From: JAAXQD01 sp032126435
Lineage (GTDB): Bacteria > Desulfobacterota > Desulfobacteria > Desulfobacterales > UBA11574
Direction: 5' to 3'
DNA length: 7,722 nucleotides
NCBI GenBank assembly: GCA_032126435.1
Contig: JAQBBE010000001.1
Coordinates: 1 to 7,722, forward strand
The position numbers and the translations under genes were made by a program. Below the pieces are notes generated by a model, which saw nothing but the letters and a program-made list of their open reading frames with translations, ran no database searches and had not been told where the DNA came from. Below are positions 1 through 7,505 of the stretch, one piece after another (the stretch's first letter is position 1; each line of letters opens with the position of its first letter).

Positions 1-1351
1 TTGCAAAGGTTGGAATCGCTTTTAACAAATGGTGCATCAGTATGGTATCGATCATGGAGACTTCGTCCAGAATGAGCAGATCACAGTTGAGCGGTTTTTC
101 CTCATTTTTTTGAAACCCCCCTTGAGTAAAACTATATTCCAACAGACGATGGATGGTCTTGGCCTCATGACCCGAGGTTTCGCTCATCCGTTTTGCGGCT
201 CTGCCCGTAGGCGCCGCCAGCAGCGTCCGCACGCCGAGCCTGGAAAAAATTTTTAATACTGCATTGATAATCGTGGTCTTTCCGGTGCCCGGTCCGCCGG
301 TAATGACCATAATCTTGTTTTCCAGGGCGCATCGTATCGCCTTGGCCTGATTTTCCGCCAGAGCAATATCGAGTTGTCCCTGGACCCAATGGAGTGCGTT
401 TTCGACGGTGACGTTACGGATGGATTTTGGAGCGGTTAACAGTGTCTTTAATCGGCTGGCGATGCTGGTTTCACACAAATGAAACTTGGCCAGATACACG
501 CCTTTGTTGTTCGCTTTAAATTCGTCGATGCTTTCATTTATATCTTCAATAATTATCCTTTTATCCATGGCAAGGCTGCCGAGGGCCTCAACCACAACAT
601 CCTTTTCAACACCGAGAATTTCTTGGCTCTTTTTCACCAGAGATTCATACGGGTAAAAAACATGGCCCTCGTCCGAAAGCTGGTCGAGAACATAAATTAT
701 ACCGGCTTCAACCCGTAAAGGTGAATCTTTTTGGACCCCAAGCTTTTCGGCAATACCATCGGCAATCAAAAACCCGATACCAAAAATATCCCTTGCCAGG
801 CGATAGGGGTTTTCGGTTACCACTGCAACGGATCGATTCCCATACTGTTTAAATATTTTTGTGGCATATCCGGAACTGACCTCGTGGGACTGCAGAAACA
901 GCATGACATTGCGGATTTCTTTCTGTTCGTCCCATGCCTGTTGAATCATGGCGATGCGTTTTTCGCCGATACCTTCTACGGTGCCCAGTTTTTCGATGTC
1001 GTTTTCGATGACATCCAGCGTTTTTTTGCCGAATTTTTTAACAATACGTCCGGCCATGATGGGGCCAAGCCCTTTGATAAGACCGGACCCCAGATATCTT
1101 TCAATCCCAAAAACGGTTGCCGGAACCGTTGTTTCGTATTCCATCACCTTAAACTGCTCGCCAAACTTGGGATGATTGACCCATTCACCTTTCAAGTCCA
1201 GAATTTCGCCGGGGGTTGGTGACATCAAATAGCCCACAACGGTTATTAGATCCTGCCGCCCGGAAACCTTGACCCTGGCAATGGTATAACCGTTTTCTTC
1301 GTTGGTATAAGTAATTCTCTCAATTTGTCCTGAAAGCTCTGTCAGCACCAT
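1..1351 (-). CDS. recD2: RecD2-like ATP-dependent DNA helicase, N-terminal 450 residues (truncated by window edge)
   Basis: This is a superfamily 1B DNA helicase of the RecD2 (RecD-like, YrrC) type, which unwinds DNA 5' to 3' using ATP and works without RecBC in repair and replication-stress responses. The reading frame is open from an ATG at 1351 to the left edge. Residues 1-72 form the family's N-terminal OB-like region (SGQIERITYTNEENGY, then GEWVNHPKFGEQF). Residues about 92-140 and 185-205 carry helix-hairpin-helix-like segments (GLGPIMAGRIV, GTVEGIGEKRI, FGIGFLIADGIAEKLG). Walker A is GGPGTGKTT at 352-360, motif Ia is AAPTGRAAKRM shortly after it, and the Walker B-like LDEVSM has its acidic pair at D429-E430. 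Family members are usually 700-750 residues, so the later helicase motifs (III-VI) should lie beyond base 1. The start is nine bases after the trmO stop, with AAAGGG just upstream. The family call is firm; partner proteins and exact role are not visible. Confidence 0.95.
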   Translation of the reverse strand, partial: MVLTELSGQIERITYTNEENGYTIARVKVSGRQDLITVVGYLMSPTPGEILDLKGEWVNHPKFGEQFKVMEYETTVPATVFGIERYLGSGLIKGLGPIMAGRIVKKFGKKTLDVIENDIEKLGTVEGIGEKRIAMIQQAWDEQKEIRNVMLFLQSHEVSSGYATKIFKQYGNRSVAVVTENPYRLARDIFGIGFLIADGIAEKLGVQKDSPLRVEAGIIYVLDQLSDEGHVFYPYESLVKKSQEILGVEKDVVVEALGSLAMDKRIIIEDINESIDEFKANNKGVYLAKFHLCETSIASRLKTLLTAPKSIRNVTVENALHWVQGQLDIALAENQAKAIRCALENKIMVITGGPGTGKTTIINAVLKIFSRLGVRTLLAAPTGRAAKRMSETSGHEAKTIHRLLEYSFTQGGFQKNEEKPLNCDLLILDEVSMIDTILMHHLLKAIPTFA

Positions 1352-1360
1352 ATTCCCTTT

Positions 1361-1771
1361 TTACACCCAGTCCGGCAATTTTATTTCCGATGTCAAAGCA
1401 CGGCTGGGGATGAAACATTTGACGTCGATGACCGGAGAGCCGTCGAGCGCATCGATGTCCTCGATAAAAATGGTAGTATCCTTTATGGACAGTATTTTAC
1501 AAATGGATATCGCAATCAGATTGGGCCTTAATGGAGAATGGGTCGCAAATACGCCCCTTAGCGGGTTGTTTTTATCTTTCCTCGGATGAACCTGCAGGGT
1601 GTTTCTTTTGTCAGGGGTATCATTTTCATGAAACCAGTAACAGACGGTTATGTGAGAAAAATCATCCAATCCCAAAAGCGCGTCGCCATATTTTTCAAAA
1701 ATTTCAATCCAGACATCCTCATTTTGTTTCCTGATAACACCCACAGGGAAAATATCAAACCGGTCTTTCAT
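1361..1771 (-). CDS. trmO: tRNA (t6A37) N6-methyltransferase TrmO homologue, short single-domain form
   Basis: The protein belongs to the TrmO/TsaA (UPF0066, YaeB) family. The characterised E. coli enzyme uses S-adenosylmethionine to methylate the N6 of threonylcarbamoyladenosine at position 37 of a threonine tRNA. Family hallmarks numbered from the chosen start are DDFSHITVCYWFHEN (36-50), GVFATHSPLRPNLIAIS (73-89) and LDGSPVIDVKCFIP (109-122). At 136 residues it is much shorter than the E. coli protein of about 235, so it holds the beta-barrel SAM-binding domain and lacks the C-terminal extension, as many archaeal and anaerobe members do. I chose the ATG at 1769-1771 because AAGGAG lies seven bases upstream of it; an in-frame ATG at 1777 would abut that site, and one at 1795 would place the site inside the gene. 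recD2 follows after nine bases, suggesting one transcript. The substrate tRNA of this short form is not shown by the sequence. Confidence 0.9.
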   Translation of the reverse strand: MKDRFDIFPVGVIRKQNEDVWIEIFEKYGDALLGLDDFSHITVCYWFHENDTPDKRNTLQVHPRKDKNNPLRGVFATHSPLRPNLIAISICKILSIKDTTIFIEDIDALDGSPVIDVKCFIPSRALTSEIKLPDWV

Positions 1772-1777
1772 TTTCAT

Positions 1778-1784
1778 TCTCCTT
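1778..1784 (-). promoter_or_regulatory. Ribosome binding site of trmO (decides its start)
   Basis: Read on the minus strand this is AAGGAGA, a strong Shine-Dalgarno match. It is about seven bases from the ATG at 1771, only one base from the ATG at 1777, and downstream of the ATG at 1795. The spacing favours 1771 as the real start. Confidence 0.7.
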
Positions 1785-1851
1785 TTTACCCCCATTCAAT
1801 CAAGTCTTTGGGATTTTATCAAGTTTAACAGGACACAGACTTTTCATCAGA

Positions 1852-1864
1852 ATCAATGATTGAT
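1852..1864. repeat. Small perfect palindrome in the trmO upstream spacer
   Basis: ATCAATGATTGAT is a perfect inverted repeat with six-base arms and a one-base centre. It lies about 80 bases upstream of the trmO start and about 165 bases upstream of the divergent small gene. The size and symmetry would suit a dimeric repressor site, but AT-rich spacers produce such palindromes by chance and no second copy was seen nearby. Confidence 0.25.
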
Positions 1865-1914
1865 CTTTTATCCCATTGCTGGTAGACATGTCGAGTCTTT
1901 TCCCTTAACCCGAT

Positions 1915-1944
1915 TTTACGGTGAGGAATTTTGACGCGTATAAG
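1915..1944 (+). promoter_or_regulatory. Weak sigma70-like promoter candidate for the small gene at 2031
   Basis: TTTACG (1915-1920) and TATAAG (1939-1944) are separated by 18 bases and would give a leader of about 80 bases before the ATG at 2031. A TTGACG also occurs at 1931-1936 but has no good -10 box at the right distance. This is pattern matching only. Confidence 0.22.
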
Positions 1945-2030
1945 GGCATTAATGAAGCTCCCCGTCGCAAGCGCACAGGGTATTGAAAATCATAATAAAT
2001 GACGGGGTATTTTTACAAAAGGATGATGAC

Positions 2031-2252
2031 ATGAAATTCTTTATCGCAGAGCAAAATATTGGCGACGATGCCACAAAGGAGCAGGCAGAAAAATTGATCG
2101 AATTGCTGAAAAAAAAAGGCTGGGATGTCGAATACGGAATTAAAAGAAATGTGGCAACCGACGTTTCTGAATTTGGGAAAGAGGATGGAATTCAAGACGC
2201 CTTTGCAAATGATTTTATACTCTGTTTGTCCGAAATTGAAGGAATAGAGTAA
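2031..2252 (+). CDS. Hypothetical small acidic protein, 73 aa
   Basis: I do not recognise this protein. The start at 2031 follows AAAGGA with seven bases of spacing, a clear ribosome binding site; a TTG at 1983 in the same frame has no such site. The sequence suggests a small soluble alpha/beta protein: a short beta strand (MKFFIAEQNI), a charged amphipathic helix (residues about 14-29, KEQAEKLIELLKKKG), a second strand (WDVEYGI, 31-37), a polar stretch, then a C-terminal segment DFILCLSEIEGIE with the only cysteine at 65. It has no signal peptide, membrane segment, HTH or metal-binding motif. It stands alone on the plus strand, divergent from trmO-recD2 and convergent with sbcC, whose stop is 78 bases away. 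The ribosome binding site and protein-like composition make it probably real. Its function is unknown; a role linked to the DNA repair neighbours is only a guess from position. Confidence 0.7.
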   Translation: MKFFIAEQNIGDDATKEQAEKLIELLKKKGWDVEYGIKRNVATDVSEFGKEDGIQDAFANDFILCLSEIEGIE

Positions 2253-2330
2253 AATACGCTATCGGCCTTGTTCAGCTCGACTTAAAAATTTGCCGGCCAG
2301 CATGGAATGAGCATTAGAAGAAATATCAAA

Positions 2331-5300
2331 TTATACGACCACCTCTAAACGACTCATCCCACCGGGAACCTTGTTTATCCGTATCTTGGTTGAAATTTCA
2401 TCCTCGAGCCGCTTGACATGGGAAATAACGCCCACCATTTTACCGTTTCTTTTCAAATTTTTAAGCGTAGAAACGACCTTGTATAAGGTCTCATCATCCA
2501 GATAACCGAAGCCCTCGTCCACAAAAAGAGACTCTATTTTTCGACCGTTGCCGGCAATATCCGAAAGCCCCAGCGCCATGGCAAGGCTGACCAGGAAGGT
2601 CTCGCCGCCGGACAGCGTTTGGATGGATCTTCGTGCGCTTTGATGAATAAGGTCTTCAATTTCCAACGCCAGCCCGTGTTCTTCACAGCGTCTCAAACGA
2701 TAACGGCCGCTGAGTTCTTCGAGTTGCCGGTTGCTGTGTTCGAGCAAACGTTCGAGCACAAGTTCTTGGGTCCGCTTTTTGATGTCGGCCTCGCCGGCCG
2801 ATTCAAAGAACTCTTTTTCATCGTGTAATCGGCCGCATATTTTTTTCTGTTCTTCGATTTCCCGTAACTTCAGCGCGTATTCTTTTCCCATCGCTTTCTG
2901 ATGCTCCAGTCGATCCAAAGCGGCGGTAATCGCTTCGCCCAATTCATCCTTTCGTCTTCTCGCTTCTTGGAGCTGCAGGCTTAAGTCTTCTGGAAATTCG
3001 ACGGCCGCTTCCGTTATCCCGTGTTCGTCAAAGTCTTTTTGTATGGCATCTAAATTCTCAGCACAATCTGCGATTTCGCAGTCAATGGCTTCCTCTTGAT
3101 GCTCGAGGGTCTGCCGTTCTTCGAGACGCAAACGGCTGTTTTGGACATCTGCCAAGGACGTAAAACCCGAAGCCGCTGACCGGATCGAAAGATTTTGTTC
3201 AAGATCTTCACACACTTTTTGAATGTCCTGATAATTTTTTTCTGCAACCTGTTTCAACCGCAGTTTTTCCGTCAGAGCATATTGAACCTGTTGGGTTTGT
3301 TGATGGATGGTTTCGACGGCTTCTTTAACTGTCTGAATCTTTTTTTCCGTTTCCCGCTTTTCTTGAATCGGGTCTCCGGTTCCGAATGTCGTCTGTTTTT
3401 CATTTTTCAGCGCATTTAAAGCCCCTTGGCGGGTTTTAATCCGTTCTTCCAAATCATCGGCTTCCGTTTTCAACCGGTCGAGTTCTTGCGGCAATGCCTC
3501 GGATCTGTTTTTCAATGCAATGGCCTGTTCTTTCAGTTCGTTTTGAGTCTTGAGATGGTTGAGGAATTCGACCCTTTTTGCTTCCAGTCGCCGATTCAGT
3601 TCATTCTCTGTTCCCGGATTCGGAATTTTTTCTTTAAACATCTCGAGATGCGGTTGAATGTTTCGTAAGACGTCTGCTTCCACCTGCCTGAGATTCTGAG
3701 TTTCCTGTTGCAGTGAAGACAACCCATTTCGGTGGAAATTTAAATCAGTTTGAAGTTTGTCAGAAACCGTTTGCTTTTCGGTTAATTTTGCCGAATGCTT
3801 TTGAATGGCCTGATCAAATTTTTCGGTCTTCTTATGGTGTTTTCGAATTTTTTTGAGCCGGGCTCCTTGCTTTCGCATATCCTTTTTCAGTGTCCGAATC
3901 GATTTTTTCACCGAATGCCGATCGCCGATGGCCCATTCGGCTCCGGTGGCCTGACATAAAAGATTCCATTCTTTCCGCATTTCCACCAGGGGGTCATGCT
4001 GCGCTTTGAGTCCGGCAATATGGTTCGAAAGCGTTTTGAGTCGATTTTGGATTTTTTCCAGCGTAATCACCTGGGATTGAAGAACCTCGGCTGTTTCTTT
4101 CCTAAACGGCGGTCCAGCGGTCACATAAGGATGATCCAGTGAACCACAGAGGGGACACGCCTCTTTTTCTTTAAGCTGCCTTCTGCAGGGTTCGAATCTT
4201 GCCGTATGTTCGATTACGGACAGGGCCTTTTTTTCCAGTTCCAATATTTTCAGGGCCTCTGCGTGTTCCTGCTCGGCTTTTATCAGCGCCTTTTCCAGGG
4301 CTTCTCCGTTTCCCGCTTCCCGCTTGGCATATGTTTTTGCGATCTTGAGCATCGATCGATAGCTCTTCAACCGGTCGTTCTGTCCGCCATAAATCTTTTC
4401 AAGCTCTTTTAGGGTAACGTTGTCCAAGAGGGCTGTCAGGGTTTTGTTCTGTTCAGCATTTCGGGCCTTGACTTTCTCCGCTTTGTTCCGGAGTTTTTCG
4501 ATTTTGCGCGCCGTTTTCATCAGCAATGAAGATGCTTTTCTTTCAGCCTTCACAGCGGACTTCTGTTGACCGGGGTGTGCCGATATTTTTCGACGGATCG
4601 ATTGCAACTGTTCGAGGGCGTCTTTTAGGATGGGAAGCCGTTCCGCCAGTTCTTCATATTCGGCATGTTCCTTGAGCCAGCGTTCCGTATTCTTTTGGCG
4701 GGCTTCATTTTCTGGGATTTCCCGGTTGACGGCCAGCTGTTCCTGAGACGTCTTCGCCTGTTCTTCTTCAACAGCAGCCTGTCGTTCCAGCAATTTTCCA
4801 ACCGCATCCCTTGCCGCCGCAATTTCCCCGTCGATTTCCAGCGTCTTTTCAACCAGCCCCCGTCGTTGGGACCAGGCTTTTTGCGCCTGATCCAGTTCAT
4901 GGGAATGAATTCCTTGCATTTCTTTCAATCCATGATGTCGATCTTCCAGATCTGCAATTTCTCTTTCAAATTCTTTAAGCGCATCCAAATGCTTGGACGC
5001 TTCGGCTTTACGGCTGTCGAGTCGGTCAATGTCTTCTTCAAAGGGTGCGGCAGCCATCGCCTTTTTTAGCCGCTGAAAATCCGATTCCATCTGCCTTTTT
5101 CGGTTCCGAGCTTCTTCAAGCGCAATTTGATTCTCCTGGTATTTTTTTTGCAATTGATCGTAGCGTTTGCGCCGGTTTTCGTTTTCGTTCAATGTGAAAA
5201 TCAACCTATCGGCCTCATTAAATTCTTCTTCCAGCTGCTGAACCGTTTCCTTAAGATTTTCAACCTCTGACCGGTGCATCAGCGGAAAATCCTGAATCTC

Positions 5301-5897
5301 TTGTTTGAGTGCTTGAAGTTTTTTAACCGCCGTTTCGGCGTTTTCAAAGGCGCCTTTCGAAACCTCGGAGAATATGTCTTTGCCGACAATTTTATCCAGT
5401 ATTTCAGCGCGTTCATTATCGAGGGCGTTCAGAAATGCGCTAAACTCCCCCTGAACCAACATGCTCGATCGGGAGAAACGCTTAAAATCGAGGCCGGTGA
5501 GCGCTGCGATACGGTTGCGAACCATGCTGATCTTATCTTCGAGCAGCCGTTCTTTTCCGTTCATTTCGAACAGCTTCATTTCCGGCGGAAGGGTTTTCCC
5601 TTGGGCACTGCGCAGAGACCATGTGGAGCGGTAAACATTCCCGTTTACTGAAAATGTCACCATCGAAAAGCAGCGGGAGGTCTGTTTGCTCATGATCTGT
5701 TCGGGTGAATTTTTAAGCCGGGCGGTCTCGCCGTAAATTCCAAGTGAAATTGCATCAAAAATCGTGGTCTTCCCCGATCCGTTGGGACCGGTAATTGCAA
5801 ACAGCCCGGACTCCTTGAGCGGAGACCGGTCAAAATGAATCTCCCATTCACCCTTTAACGTATTAATATTTTTGAATCGAACGTTTAATATCTTCAT
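2331..5897 (-). CDS. sbcC: SbcC: Rad50-like ATPase subunit of the SbcCD nuclease, 1188 aa
   Basis: SbcC is the ABC-type ATPase that, with the nuclease SbcD, forms the bacterial Mre11-Rad50 complex, cutting DNA hairpins and processing blocked double-strand ends. The N-terminus MKILNVRFKNINTLKGEW is typical of the family and fixes the start; the ribosome binding site ahead of it is weak. Walker A is GPNGSGKTT (37-45) and the Q-loop glutamine is Q149 in MLVQGEFSAFLNA. Two long coiled-coil arms (about 190-560 and 620-1040) flank the zinc hook CPLC at 581-584, close to the centre, followed by GSLDHP. The C-terminal half-site has the signature LSGGE (1095-1099), Walker B with D1127-E1128, the D-loop GYLDDE and the switch histidine H1160 (GVISHV). 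All key residues are present, so the gene looks functional. It is somewhat longer than E. coli SbcC (about 1050). Unusually, sbcD is neither directly upstream nor downstream. Confidence 0.96.
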   Translation of the reverse strand: MKILNVRFKNINTLKGEWEIHFDRSPLKESGLFAITGPNGSGKTTIFDAISLGIYGETARLKNSPEQIMSKQTSRCFSMVTFSVNGNVYRSTWSLRSAQGKTLPPEMKLFEMNGKERLLEDKISMVRNRIAALTGLDFKRFSRSSMLVQGEFSAFLNALDNERAEILDKIVGKDIFSEVSKGAFENAETAVKKLQALKQEIQDFPLMHRSEVENLKETVQQLEEEFNEADRLIFTLNENENRRKRYDQLQKKYQENQIALEEARNRKRQMESDFQRLKKAMAAAPFEEDIDRLDSRKAEASKHLDALKEFEREIADLEDRHHGLKEMQGIHSHELDQAQKAWSQRRGLVEKTLEIDGEIAAARDAVGKLLERQAAVEEEQAKTSQEQLAVNREIPENEARQKNTERWLKEHAEYEELAERLPILKDALEQLQSIRRKISAHPGQQKSAVKAERKASSLLMKTARKIEKLRNKAEKVKARNAEQNKTLTALLDNVTLKELEKIYGGQNDRLKSYRSMLKIAKTYAKREAGNGEALEKALIKAEQEHAEALKILELEKKALSVIEHTARFEPCRRQLKEKEACPLCGSLDHPYVTAGPPFRKETAEVLQSQVITLEKIQNRLKTLSNHIAGLKAQHDPLVEMRKEWNLLCQATGAEWAIGDRHSVKKSIRTLKKDMRKQGARLKKIRKHHKKTEKFDQAIQKHSAKLTEKQTVSDKLQTDLNFHRNGLSSLQQETQNLRQVEADVLRNIQPHLEMFKEKIPNPGTENELNRRLEAKRVEFLNHLKTQNELKEQAIALKNRSEALPQELDRLKTEADDLEERIKTRQGALNALKNEKQTTFGTGDPIQEKRETEKKIQTVKEAVETIHQQTQQVQYALTEKLRLKQVAEKNYQDIQKVCEDLEQNLSIRSAASGFTSLADVQNSRLRLEERQTLEHQEEAIDCEIADCAENLDAIQKDFDEHGITEAAVEFPEDLSLQLQEARRRKDELGEAITAALDRLEHQKAMGKEYALKLREIEEQKKICGRLHDEKEFFESAGEADIKKRTQELVLERLLEHSNRQLEELSGRYRLRRCEEHGLALEIEDLIHQSARRSIQTLSGGETFLVSLAMALGLSDIAGNGRKIESLFVDEGFGYLDDETLYKVVSTLKNLKRNGKMVGVISHVKRLEDEISTKIRINKVPGGMSRLEVVV
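4146..4157 (-). other. Zinc hook (CPLC) codons of SbcC
   Basis: These codons encode the C-P-L-C tetrad at residues 581-584, at the tip of the coiled coil. In the Rad50/SbcC family two such hooks from different molecules hold one zinc ion and join dimers. Another cysteine (C571) lies ten residues before it. Confidence 0.9.
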
Positions 5898-5950
5898 TGT
5901 TCTTACTCGCTTTCGTTGTGGCCGTCTGTATCGTCCTACGATACCAAAAT

Positions 5951-5979
5951 ATTATCTTAATTGATCGCAAAGCTTAAAA
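5951..5979 (-). promoter_or_regulatory. Candidate promoter of sbcC
   Basis: Read on the minus strand, TTTTAA (5979-5974) and GATAAT (5956-5951) are 17 bases apart, with a good -10 and a poor -35 box. This would start transcription about 45-50 bases before the sbcC ATG. The region is AT-rich, so chance matches are likely. Confidence 0.3.
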
Positions 5980-6036
5980 TAGAATTTCTAACATAAACAC
6001 CTTTCCGTGTCAAAAGCGTAAAGGTCGAAAAATTTG

Positions 6037-6065
6037 TTGCTCATCGGGTTAAAAAATCGTAAAAT
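6037..6065 (+). promoter_or_regulatory. Candidate promoter of the glycosyltransferase gene
   Basis: TTGCTC (6037-6042) and TAAAAT (6060-6065) are 17 bases apart, with a good -10 and a half-matching -35. The resulting leader would be about 110 bases, which leaves room for control, but no clear hairpin was seen in it. Confidence 0.33.
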
Positions 6066-6183
6066 TTATGAGAAATTGCCGTGAGAATCTTTTTGGGGTT
6101 CCAAGGGGCCGTTGTCTCTCAGACCCAATCTTCTAAGTAAAAGCCAATTCAGTTCAAATTTGACAGGGAGGTCAAAGAGCAAG

Positions 6184-7446
6184 ATGGGACGAAATATCGG
6201 ATTTGTTTCAACACGTTTTTCCGGAACGGACGGCGTCACGCTGGAAGCCAGCAAATGGGCGGAGGTATTTAAAAATGACGGACATACGTGCTTCTGGTTT
6301 GCCGGAGAACTGGAACGAGATCCCTCAAAAAGCTTCCTGGTTCCGGAAGCCCATTTCCAGCACGCACAAACCCGATGGATCAACGAAAACGTCTTTGGGA
6401 AGAAAGGGCGCAAATCTTCGGTCACGGACACGATTCACGCCCTCAAAACCCTCTTGAAGATTCGGCTGCAGGAATTCATCGAACAGTTCAAGATCGATCT
6501 TCTGGTGGTCGAAAATGCGCTGACCATACCCATGCACATTCCTCTGGGTGTTGCCCTGACGGAATACATTGCAGAAACGCTGATTCCCACCATTGCGCAT
6601 CATCATGATTTTTACTGGGAAAGGACCCGGTTTTCAGTCAATGCAGTCGGAGATTACCTCCGAATGGCATTCCCGCCGAATCTCCCCAATATCGGACATG
6701 TGGTCATCAATTCCGAAGCCCAGGAAGAACTGGCGCTGCGTACCGGAATTTCGTCGATCATCATCCCCAATGTTCTGGACTTTGAAAATCCGCCCAAGGT
6801 CGATGATAAGAATGCCAGGAATTTAAGACAGTTAATCGGCCTGACTCCCGACGACGTTATGATTTTACAGCCCACCCGCATCATCCAGAGAAAAGGCATC
6901 GAGCATGCCGTTGAACTGGTCAAGGAACTCAACGACCCCCGGTATAAACTGGTAATTTCCCATGAAGCCGGTGACGAGGGTCATGATTACGCCGAATGGC
7001 TCAAAGAAGACGCCCGCAGCCAAGGCGTGGATCTGCGTCTGTTCAATGTTCATATTTCGGATCCTTACATCGACCAAAAGCAAAAGGGAGACCGATACAC
7101 ACTCTGGGATATATATCCCTATGCCGACTTTATCACTTATCCCAGCCTGTATGAGGGGTTCGGAAATGCTTTTTTGGAAGCCATCTATTTTAAAAAACCT
7201 TTGCTCATCAATCGTTATGCAATATTTGTCCGAGATATCGAGCCTCAAGGGTTCGATCTGGCGGTCATGGACGGTTATTTGACCAAAAAAACGATCCAGA
7301 GCGTTAAAGAAATCCTTGAATCACCGGAGCGCAGGGAAAAAATGGTCAATCACAACTACAAAATCGCAACCCGTCATTATTCCTTTGCCGTACTCAGGAA
7401 ATGCCTGAAAACCCTCCTGGTCAATTTCTTCGGCATCGATACTTGA
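6184..7446 (+). CDS. GT4-family glycosyltransferase, 420 aa
   Basis: This is a cytoplasmic GT-B fold retaining glycosyltransferase that transfers a sugar from a nucleotide-sugar donor. The N-terminal domain opens with strand IGFVSTRF and the glycine-rich acceptor loop FSGTDGVTLEASKW (12-24), followed by conserved blocks VVENALTIPMHIPLG (108-122) and AHHHDFYWERTRF (138-150). The C-terminal donor domain starts near 225 with ILQPTRIIQRKGIEHA, where R237-K238 are the usual phosphate-contacting pair. It contains the E-x7-E motif at E324 and E332 in YEGFGNAFLEA. There is no signal peptide or membrane helix. I chose the ATG at 6184 because MGRNIGFVSTRF begins at the normal distance from the first strand; GGGAGG lies about 12 bases upstream and AAGAG closer. 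The full length suggests an intact enzyme. The acceptor is unknown: compatible-solute synthesis (for example a mannosylglucosylglycerate synthase type) is one possibility, from memory of similar sequences and weakly held. No pathway partner lies within the window. Confidence 0.88.
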   Translation: MGRNIGFVSTRFSGTDGVTLEASKWAEVFKNDGHTCFWFAGELERDPSKSFLVPEAHFQHAQTRWINENVFGKKGRKSSVTDTIHALKTLLKIRLQEFIEQFKIDLLVVENALTIPMHIPLGVALTEYIAETLIPTIAHHHDFYWERTRFSVNAVGDYLRMAFPPNLPNIGHVVINSEAQEELALRTGISSIIIPNVLDFENPPKVDDKNARNLRQLIGLTPDDVMILQPTRIIQRKGIEHAVELVKELNDPRYKLVISHEAGDEGHDYAEWLKEDARSQGVDLRLFNVHISDPYIDQKQKGDRYTLWDIYPYADFITYPSLYEGFGNAFLEAIYFKKPLLINRYAIFVRDIEPQGFDLAVMDGYLTKKTIQSVKEILESPERREKMVNHNYKIATRHYSFAVLRKCLKTLLVNFFGIDT

Positions 7447-7505
7447 CCCACGCCGTTGGAGAGACATTTTCCGGTTGGCAACACGTTAGCTTTTGAAAAT
7501 ATTAT

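Larger units (their letters stand above)
5898..6183. other. Divergent intergenic region between sbcC and the glycosyltransferase
   Basis: These 286 bases hold no supported gene. They are AT-rich and carry candidate promoters facing both ways (5951-5979 minus, 6037-6065 plus). No sbcD remnant, tRNA, riboswitch or long inverted repeat was seen. An open frame continues upstream of the glycosyltransferase start to a TTG at 6112, but its translation there looks unlike the family N-terminus. Confidence 0.6.

Noticed and set aside
731..1222. 163-codon open frame on the plus strand
   Set aside because: It lies wholly antisense to recD2, whose translation shows clear family motifs; this product is rich in Phe and Asn, as antisense reading of Lys- and Glu-rich genes gives.
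1772..1795. Upstream ATG starts for trmO at 1795 and 1777
   Set aside because: The strong ribosome binding site lies within or directly against these starts and is correctly spaced only for the ATG at 1771.
1983..2030. Longer version of the small gene starting at a TTG
   Set aside because: There is no ribosome binding site before the TTG, whereas AAAGGA sits at the right distance from the ATG at 2031.
2253..2330. Possible bidirectional terminator between the small gene and sbcC, based on GGCC-containing words
   Set aside because: The complementary pieces are only four or five bases long and no stable hairpin with a T-run could be drawn.
4665..5069. 134-codon plus-strand open frame, with several others between 2619 and 5651
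   Set aside because: All are antisense to the coiled-coil region of sbcC. Their Phe/Leu-rich products are the mirror of Glu/Lys codons and have no ribosome binding site or recognisable motif.
6066..6431. 121-codon minus-strand open frame upstream of sbcC, considered as a possible sbcD remnant
   Set aside because: Its translation has no phosphoesterase motifs (no DxH or GNHD), and most of it lies antisense to the glycosyltransferase.
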